Shown here one piece after another: positions 4,713 through 8,946 of a DNA stretch of 8,946 nt. The first letter of the stretch is position 1, and every line of letters begins with the position of its first letter. The stretch comes from JAZFYD01 sp036443405. GTDB lineage: Bacteria; Planctomycetota; PLA2. The stretch spans positions 1 to 8,946 of the forward strand of contig JAZFYD010000222.1 of assembly GCA_036443405.1 (NCBI GenBank), written 5' to 3'. The position numbers and the translations under genes were made by a program. The notes beneath the pieces were generated by a model. That model was not told the origin of the DNA. It was given only the letters and a program-made list of their open reading frames with translations, and ran no database searches.

Positions 4713-6515
4713 ATGCGTCGCGCAGCCATCGTTTCCGCGTTTTGTGTCTTTGTCATCGTGGGCGGCGTTGCGAGCGCCAAGGGTCTCAAGCTGAGGGATC
4801 TGTACGACCCGCAGAACCCGACCTACGCGTTGGAGGCGTATCGGCTGTACGAGGAGTGGGAGAAACTCACGCCGGAGCAGAGGAAACGCGCGCAGGGTGT
4901 GAACCCGGACGAGTGGGTGGAACCCACGCTCACGCCCGAAGAGGAGGAAGACGCGCGCAAGGCCAAAGAGAAGCGGGAAAAGCAGCGCAAGAAACTGAAC
5001 ACCACCAAAGGGCCCGTGGACCGGTTCCTCGGATTCAAGTTTGACCGGCGCATGCGTCTCAAGCGGGCGGACTTCAAGAAACTCGTCGGCGACAACCCAG
5101 CGCCTTCCGCCGTCGAAGGTCTGATCAAGAGCCTCTCCAAGATGGACAAGGCAACCGCGAAGTTCGACAAGCTCGTCGACGAGTGGATCGAGGAGTACCA
5201 ACAGATCGCGGGACAGCTCGAGAAGGCACAGTCGACCTTCTCGAACAACTACAAGAAGCGTTTCGGCAAGTGGCCGGAGATCGTCTCCGTCAACGCGTCG
5301 TTGCTCAACGGTTACCGCAAGCAGAAAAAGCGCCTCCAGAAAGCCGTCGCGATTCAACAGAGCGAGGCGGAATTTCAGAGCTGGGTCATCGATCAGCTGG
5401 GAGGCTACTTCGCGGCGCTCACCGACGCCGAACTCAAGAAGCCGCTTGCGACGTTGACCAAGATGCTCGGTGCCAAGGACTGGGACACGCGCATTCGTGC
5501 CGCGCGCATTCTTGGGCGGTCCGGCTCTGCGGCGGCAGTGGCCTCGTTTCAGAACGCGATCGCCAAGGAGGAGGATCCGCTCGTTCTCAGCGAGTTGATC
5601 CGCGTGCGCACCAAGCGCGGCGGCGCCGGCTTGTTCGAGTTGCTCAAGGTGCGCCTGGACGATCCGAACTGGCCGGTGCGTGTGGCGGTGATTCGTGCGC
5701 TTGGGGAGGTTAAGAAGAAGGAGGCCGTCGATCTTCTGATCGCCCGCATGGCGAAGGAGCCCGGACGGTTGCGCGACGACATCGTGCAGGCGCTCTACCG
5801 CCTCACGGGCAAGCGCATGGACCCCGATCCGGAGCCGTGGAAGCGCTGGTGGGACAAGGCTCGCGAGGCCTGGACGCCGCCGATGGTGGTGAAGGGCAAG
5901 GACAGCGACTCGAAAGACGGCAAGGGCGAGGGGGTCTACTTCTACGGGATCCGCACCTCGTCCAAGCGGATCGTGTTCTGCATCGACTTCTCCGGCAGCA
6001 TGGACTTCCCGCTGGACGGCCGCGACGGCAAGAAACCTCCGCGGATCGAGCGCGCGAAAAAGGAGCTCTATCAGGCGATGGCCGGGCTCAAGGAGGACGC
6101 GCACTTCTCGATTGTCGTCTACAGCTCGGGGGTGACCGCGTGGAAGAAGGGCCGCATGATGCCCGCGACGATCAAGAACAAGCAGGCCGCGCGCAAGTAC
6201 ATCGAGCGCAAGGAGGCCGCAGGCGCGACCAACATCTTCGACGCCCTCAACAAGTCCCTCGACATCGCGACTCCGGCTCCCGCCAAGAAACAGAAAAAGA
6301 ACAACCTGTCAGGCGACACGATCTTCTTCCTGACGGACGGCAAACCATCGCACGGCCGCATCGTCGACGCGAATCAGATCCTGAAGGAGATCACGAAGCG
6401 CAACGGATCGCTCGGAGTGATCATTCACACCATCGGTGTCTCCAAGGACCAGAACCGCGGCTTCCTGTTGAACCTCGCGAAGCAAAACGGCGGGCGGTAC
6501 GTGGCCCACAAGTGA
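4713..6515 (+). CDS. Exported HEAT-repeat and von Willebrand factor A protein
   Basis: A 600-residue exported protein. ATG 4713 begins a signal peptide (residues 1-22: MRRAA, hydrophobic core to GGV, cleavage likely after A20-S21-A22); the open frame upstream of it is antisense to the Rieske gene. Residues about 25-235 are rich in Lys and Glu, contain a highly charged stretch near 70-100, and look largely helical. HEAT-type helical repeats span about 240-370, with segments such as DTRIRAARILGRSG and PVRVAVIRALGEV. A VWA domain follows from residue 418 (KRIVFCIDFSGSM). Its metal-binding MIDAS is intact: D425-x-S427-x-S429, T506 and D542. It ends near the domain edge. It probably binds a protein or polysaccharide ligand through a divalent metal outside the cytoplasm. 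There is no lipobox and no C-terminal anchor. This layout is common in uncharacterised Planctomycetota proteins; the ligand is unknown. Confidence 0.9.
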   Translation: MRRAAIVSAFCVFVIVGGVASAKGLKLRDLYDPQNPTYALEAYRLYEEWEKLTPEQRKRAQGVNPDEWVEPTLTPEEEEDARKAKEKREKQRKKLNTTKGPVDRFLGFKFDRRMRLKRADFKKLVGDNPAPSAVEGLIKSLSKMDKATAKFDKLVDEWIEEYQQIAGQLEKAQSTFSNNYKKRFGKWPEIVSVNASLLNGYRKQKKRLQKAVAIQQSEAEFQSWVIDQLGGYFAALTDAELKKPLATLTKMLGAKDWDTRIRAARILGRSGSAAAVASFQNAIAKEEDPLVLSELIRVRTKRGGAGLFELLKVRLDDPNWPVRVAVIRALGEVKKKEAVDLLIARMAKEPGRLRDDIVQALYRLTGKRMDPDPEPWKRWWDKAREAWTPPMVVKGKDSDSKDGKGEGVYFYGIRTSSKRIVFCIDFSGSMDFPLDGRDGKKPPRIERAKKELYQAMAGLKEDAHFSIVVYSSGVTAWKKGRMMPATIKNKQAARKYIERKEAAGATNIFDALNKSLDIATPAPAKKQKKNNLSGDTIFFLTDGKPSHGRIVDANQILKEITKRNGSLGVIIHTIGVSKDQNRGFLLNLAKQNGGRYVAHK

Positions 6516-6534
6516 CCCCACACGCAGGCACAAC

Positions 6535-6563
6535 AAAAAAGGACCCCGGCTGGGAAGCCGAGG
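6535..6563 (-). terminator. Intrinsic terminator of the roadblock-GTPase operon
   Basis: On the minus strand, a stem CGGCT/AGCCG (6560-6556 with 6551-6547, loop TCCC) extended by two G-C pairs beyond a mismatch is followed, after three bases, by TTTTTT (6540-6535). It lies about 55 bp past the stop of the last operon gene. The T-run is on the minus strand only, so it does not serve the convergent HEAT/VWA gene in the same way. Confidence 0.6.
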
Positions 6564-6609
6564 CCCGTACTGTCCGCCGCAAGGAACGACTGACGTTCAA
6601 ACTGTGTTG

Positions 6610-6627
6610 CGGGGAGTCTATTCCCCG
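6610..6627. repeat. Hairpin around the roadblock gene stop codon
   Basis: CGGGGA (6610-6615) and TCCCCG (6622-6627) form a perfect 6-bp stem around a six-base loop (6616-6621). The TAG stop of the minus-strand roadblock gene (6618-6620) lies in the loop. There is no T-run directly after it, and the better terminator is about 50 bp downstream. It may slow the ribosome or protect the 3' end. Confidence 0.4.
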
Positions 6628-7154
6628 AAGATGTCGTCGAGGCTGCTCGCCGCGGCCGCCTGGAAGGTATCGAGCTCCTTGCTCCGATCCGCTCTGACCG
6701 CCTGGCGGTTCTTGGAATCCACCTTCTTGAAGAGCGACGTGAGCTTGCGGCCGGTCTCGGCCGAGTAGAGGCGCACCATGCCGATCGTGGTGGTGTCGTC
6801 GAAGAGCACGCTGAGGATCGTCCGGGTCCCGACGAGCGAGAGCTGGAGGTTGTCCTTGCGGCCCTGGTGGAACAGGGCGGTGAACTCCTCTTCACCGAGA
6901 ATGCGCGCCATCTCGCGGGTGGCCGCGAAACAACCGGCGACGAGCGCGGACACGGTATCGACGTCCGCCTTGTCTGTGTTGCCTTCCTTGGTGATGAGGT
7001 GGCCGTCCTTGTCGACCAGCAGCGCGGCCTTGGCCTTTGCGCGCTGGATGAAATCACGCAGGGTGCTGTCGATCGCCTGAATGTCTTCCTTGTAGAAGAT
7101 CAACCGGCGCTCGCGCAGTTCCTGGTCGGAGAGTTGTTGTCCGGGGTTGGGCAT
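6618..7154 (-). CDS. Roadblock/LC7-domain protein, last gene of GTPase operon
   Basis: A 178-residue protein with a roadblock/LC7 domain, the fold of MglB, which in Myxococcus is a GTPase-activating partner of MglA. The domain spans about residues 24-137; the marks are a first helix (DIQAIDSTLRDFI), the strand-turn ALLVDKDGHLIT (44-55), a long central helix, and the strand pair LSLVGTRTILSVLFDDTT. The N-terminal 22 residues and the C-terminal 40 are charged extensions, the latter ending in SSLDDIFGE. ATG 7154 follows the strong Shine-Dalgarno GGAAAGGAAG. It begins 13 bp after the GTPase stop, so the two are surely co-transcribed. A GAP, scaffold or co-regulator role for the GTPase is inferred. 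It lacks Cys clusters, signal peptide and membrane segments, so it is cytoplasmic. Confidence 0.9.
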   Translation of the reverse strand: MPNPGQQLSDQELRERRLIFYKEDIQAIDSTLRDFIQRAKAKAALLVDKDGHLITKEGNTDKADVDTVSALVAGCFAATREMARILGEEEFTALFHQGRKDNLQLSLVGTRTILSVLFDDTTTIGMVRLYSAETGRKLTSLFKKVDSKNRQAVRADRSKELDTFQAAAASSLDDIFGE

Positions 7155-7167
7155 CGTTCTTCCTTTC

Positions 7168-8106
7168 CTAGCTTCCGAAGAACTTCCAAGCCGCGAATGC
7201 GCCGGCTCCCAGAATCACTGCCGCGATGACCAGCGTCATGATCAGGCGCGACGAATCCGTCTGCTCCTTGATCGTGACCTTGCCCATCGGGCGACCGGAT
7301 GTCCGCGTTGCGGGTTCGACCTTGCGTTGGGTTCGAGCGCTCGGGCGCGCGGGGCGCTCGGCCGGGGGCGGAGCTCCGGTGGTACGGGCTGCCGGCCGGC
7401 GTGTCGCGGTTGCGGCCGCGGCCGGTCGAACTGCAGTTGTTCCACCGCCCGCAGTGCGGGTGCTCGCAACCGCTGTTGCGCCGGCCGTGACCACACGAGT
7501 GCTCGAGAGGCTGCTCTCTTTTTTGTCGCGGTTGATCGACTCGAGCACGAGGCTGGCGAGCGCCTTGAGCGTCGGGAACACTCCCTCGCCCGTCGCGGCG
7601 ACCGCCTCGAACGTCGGCGCGTTGAATGTGTTGAGTTTGGCCTCGAGTTCTTCGACCGGCAGCGCGGTGGGGAGGTCGCGCTTGTTCCACTGGAGGATGA
7701 CGGGAATCGACTCGATGTCGCGACCGTACTCCAGCAGGTTGGCCTTGAGGTTCTCGAGCGACTCGTAGTTATCTTCCATCTTCTCCGCCTGGCTATCGGC
7801 GACGAAGACCACACCGTCCACACCCTGCAACACCAGTTTCCGCGTCGAGTTGTAGTAAACCTGACCCGGAACCGTGTAGAGCTGGAACTTGGTCTTGATC
7901 CCGGCAATGTTGCCCAGATCAAGCGGCATGAAATCGAAGAAGAGAGTGCGGTCACCCTCGGTGGCAATCGAAGTCAGCTCGCCCTTGGAATTGGTCGGCG
8001 CCTTCTTGTGAACCACTTCAAGGTTGGTCGTCTTGCCCGACATGCCGGGACCGTAGTAGACGATCTTGCACTGGATTTCCTTGTTGGCGAAGTTGATCTG
8101 GACCAT
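7168..8106 (-). CDS. MglA-family small GTPase with C-terminal membrane anchor
   Basis: A 312-residue Ras-like GTPase of the bacterial MglA family, which sets cell polarity and motility in Myxococcus. Residues 1-195 align by eye with the whole of MglA: P-loop G19-PGMSGKT-T27, the loop TEGDRTLFFDF with the conserved intrinsic arginine R53, the switch segment LYTVPGQ with Q82, and the base-binding N141-KRD-D144, all at the numbering I know for MglA. Residues 197-284 form an Ala/Thr/Arg/Pro-rich low-complexity linker with no recognisable domain. Residues about 286-306 are a hydrophobic helix (LIMTLVIAAVILGAGAFAAW), and the protein ends in KFFGS. Tail anchoring with the GTPase in the cytoplasm follows. 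ATG 8106 has the Shine-Dalgarno GAAGAGGAAC. It lies between two roadblock genes with 13-bp gaps on each side. The anchor is unlike canonical soluble MglA. I give no symbol because orthology to mglA is not shown. Confidence 0.93.
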   Translation of the reverse strand: MVQINFANKEIQCKIVYYGPGMSGKTTNLEVVHKKAPTNSKGELTSIATEGDRTLFFDFMPLDLGNIAGIKTKFQLYTVPGQVYYNSTRKLVLQGVDGVVFVADSQAEKMEDNYESLENLKANLLEYGRDIESIPVILQWNKRDLPTALPVEELEAKLNTFNAPTFEAVAATGEGVFPTLKALASLVLESINRDKKESSLSSTRVVTAGATAVASTRTAGGGTTAVRPAAAATATRRPAARTTGAPPPAERPARPSARTQRKVEPATRTSGRPMGKVTIKEQTDSSRLIMTLVIAAVILGAGAFAAWKFFGS

Positions 8107-8119
8107 CTCGTTCCTCTTC

Positions 8120-8479
8120 CTAGAGCTCCCGCATACTCATCGTCGGTGCGAGCTGGCGTAGCCGCCGAGCCGCACTGTCGATCTCGATGTAAAACGCTTC
8201 GGATCCTGCTGCGGCGACCACCGTCAGGTAGACCTGGCCGCATCCGACCACCACGAGTTCGCCGGCCGTTGCCGACAGCACCACCCGGGTGAAAGGTTCC
8301 ATCTGGGCCTCTTCAAGACCCATGCGAACCTCCGTTACGAGGTCATACGCGAGGGCCGCGACCGCATCGCGATCGAGATCCCCACGCAGCTTGTCCATGA
8401 TGACGAGCCCCTCATCGGAGATGATCAGGCTTCCGCGCACCCAAGCTTCGACGCTGAGTTGTTCGAGCAGGGCTTCCAT
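8120..8479 (-). CDS. Roadblock/LC7-domain protein
   Basis: A 119-residue single-domain roadblock/LC7 protein, close to the minimum size of the family. The pattern is clear: VRGSLIISDEGLVIMDKL (residues 14-31) is the strand-turn-strand with the conserved D-x-G, a long helix runs about 36-58, VVLSATAGELVVVGCGQVYLTVVA (66-89) contains the hairpin strands, and RRLRQL lies near the end. Such proteins dimerise and bind MglA-type GTPases as GAP or regulator. Its ATG (8479) overlaps the stop of the upstream gene by one base (TAATG), with AGGAGG just before, so translation is coupled. The GTPase gene follows after 13 bp. Its position next to the GTPase matches the mglB-mglA order, but sequence alone does not show it is the MglB equivalent. 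Confidence 0.9.
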   Translation of the reverse strand: MEALLEQLSVEAWVRGSLIISDEGLVIMDKLRGDLDRDAVAALAYDLVTEVRMGLEEAQMEPFTRVVLSATAGELVVVGCGQVYLTVVAAAGSEAFYIEIDSAARRLRQLAPTMSMREL

Positions 8480-8946
8480 TACTCCTCCTCTCCGGAGGTC
8501 GAGCGGCTCGCCGTGACGATCAGCTCGAGACCTTCGGCCACGCGGTCGGTCGCGACCGAGCGCGGGACTCTTGCGGCGGCCGCACAGTTGCCTGCGGGCA
8601 GCACGACAACCCGTCCGAACTTACCTTCGACCATGAACCGCTTCATCGTGCCGAAGCTCATTCGGCGTCCGGCTCTGCTCGACGCTTCGTCCAAGCGCGC
8701 GGCGAGTTTCACGAACTCTTCCTGACTCTCTCCTGCGACGGCCAAGGCGGCGCCGTTGGGAGCGACCGCGGCCAGTTGCTGGACCTTCAGCCGGCGTCCG
8801 ATGCCGGCGGCGGCGTCCGCGAAGAGCTTGGGATCGATCGTGCCGCCGTGCGACTCGAGCGCGTATTCATCCGCTCCGGGGAACAGACCGGGGTCGTTCG
8901 CCAGATGGTGTTTTTCCTCGGTGTCGTCGAGCAAGCACTCGACATC
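8479..8946 (-). CDS. Probable divergent roadblock-like protein, 5' end outside window
   Basis: The first gene seen of the operon; the frame is open to the window edge and no ATG occurs in the visible part, although a TTG at 8934 is possible. About 155 residues are visible. I see roadblock character in the C-terminal 100 residues: LQ-type strand LAAVAPNGAALAVAG, a helix EEFVKLAARLDEASSRAG, then MKRFMVEGKFGRVVVLPAG and CAAAARV, which follows the strand order of a roadblock/LC7 domain. The N-terminal part is acidic (DDTEEKHH) and unassigned. The end (SGEEE) is the reading of the Shine-Dalgarno GGAGAGGAGGAG of the next gene. It overlaps that gene by one base. The roadblock assignment is a pattern judgement, not proven, and other mixed alpha/beta folds remain possible. 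Confidence 0.6.
   Translation of the reverse strand, partial: DVECLLDDTEEKHHLANDPGLFPGADEYALESHGGTIDPKLFADAAAGIGRRLKVQQLAAVAPNGAALAVAGESQEEFVKLAARLDEASSRAGRRMSFGTMKRFMVEGKFGRVVVLPAGNCAAAARVPRSVATDRVAEGLELIVTASRSTSGEEE
8480..8492 (-). promoter_or_regulatory. Strong Shine-Dalgarno inside the upstream stop region
   Basis: The minus strand reads GAGAGGAGGAGTA directly before ATG 8479. AGGAGG here is an excellent match to the 16S rRNA anti-Shine-Dalgarno sequence and fixes the start of the roadblock gene. It is wholly inside the end of the upstream reading frame, so the ribosome ending there can restart at once. Confidence 0.75.

Noticed and set aside
4704..6104. 466-codon open frame on the minus strand opposite the HEAT/VWA gene
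   Set aside because: It is a by-product of high third-position GC. It is Leu/Arg/Val-rich with no motif, while the plus strand has signal peptide, HEAT repeats and a full MIDAS.
7147..8292. 381-codon open frame on the plus strand opposite the GTPase gene
   Set aside because: No recognisable domain, and the minus strand has complete MglA motifs and ribosome sites. It is an antisense shadow.

Overview
The window is a GC-rich (roughly two-thirds G+C by eye), densely coded chromosomal stretch with no tRNA, rRNA, insertion sequence or phage gene that I could recognise. The gene mix points to a Gram-negative bacterium with complex signalling: an MglA-type small GTPase with roadblock/LC7 partners, an FHA protein with a C-terminal membrane tail, an exported HEAT-repeat/von Willebrand A protein, and WecB-independent GT4 glycosyltransferases. 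My best guess is Planctomycetota, because exported HEAT+VWA proteins of this layout are typical there. Myxococcota or a related deep lineage is the alternative. No taxonomic marker is present, so this is inference.

Layout. (1) Plus strand, 2-2902: three overlapping GT4-type glycosyltransferase genes, the first cut by the window edge, forming the end of a polysaccharide or glycan biosynthesis operon. (2) 2903-3092: a short intergenic tract with two 26-bp direct copies of a hairpin (8-bp stem, GTAA loop), ending in a 42-bp hairpin that swallows the end of the next gene. (3) Minus strand, 3093-3668: FHA-domain protein with a C-terminal transmembrane tail. (4) Plus strand, 3794-4372: TPMT-like SAM methyltransferase, convergent with (5) minus strand, 4380-4688: Rieske [2Fe-2S] ferredoxin-like protein. 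(6) Plus strand, 4713-6515: secreted protein with Lys/Glu-rich helical region, HEAT repeats and a VWA domain with an intact MIDAS. (7) Minus strand, 8946 down to 6618: a four-gene operon encoding a divergent roadblock-like protein (cut by the window edge), a roadblock/LC7 protein, an MglA-family GTPase, and a second clear roadblock/LC7 protein. A hairpin followed by a T6 run at about 6535-6563 is the likely terminator.

The operon in (7) is the most interesting system. The GTPase keeps every catalytic motif of Myxococcus MglA at the same residue numbers, but carries about 115 extra residues: a low-complexity Ala/Thr/Arg/Pro linker and a C-terminal transmembrane helix. It looks like a membrane-tethered MglA served by two or three roadblock proteins, whereas classical MglA is a soluble GTPase that reaches the pole through partners.

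Two regulatory patterns run through the window. First, genes that begin a transcript (FHA, Rieske, HEAT/VWA and perhaps the methyltransferase) lack a good Shine-Dalgarno sequence but have a TANNNT box 6-9 nt before the start codon, suggesting leaderless transcripts. Genes inside the GTPase operon have strong Shine-Dalgarno sequences. Second, four stop codons, at three gene ends, lie within small hairpins.
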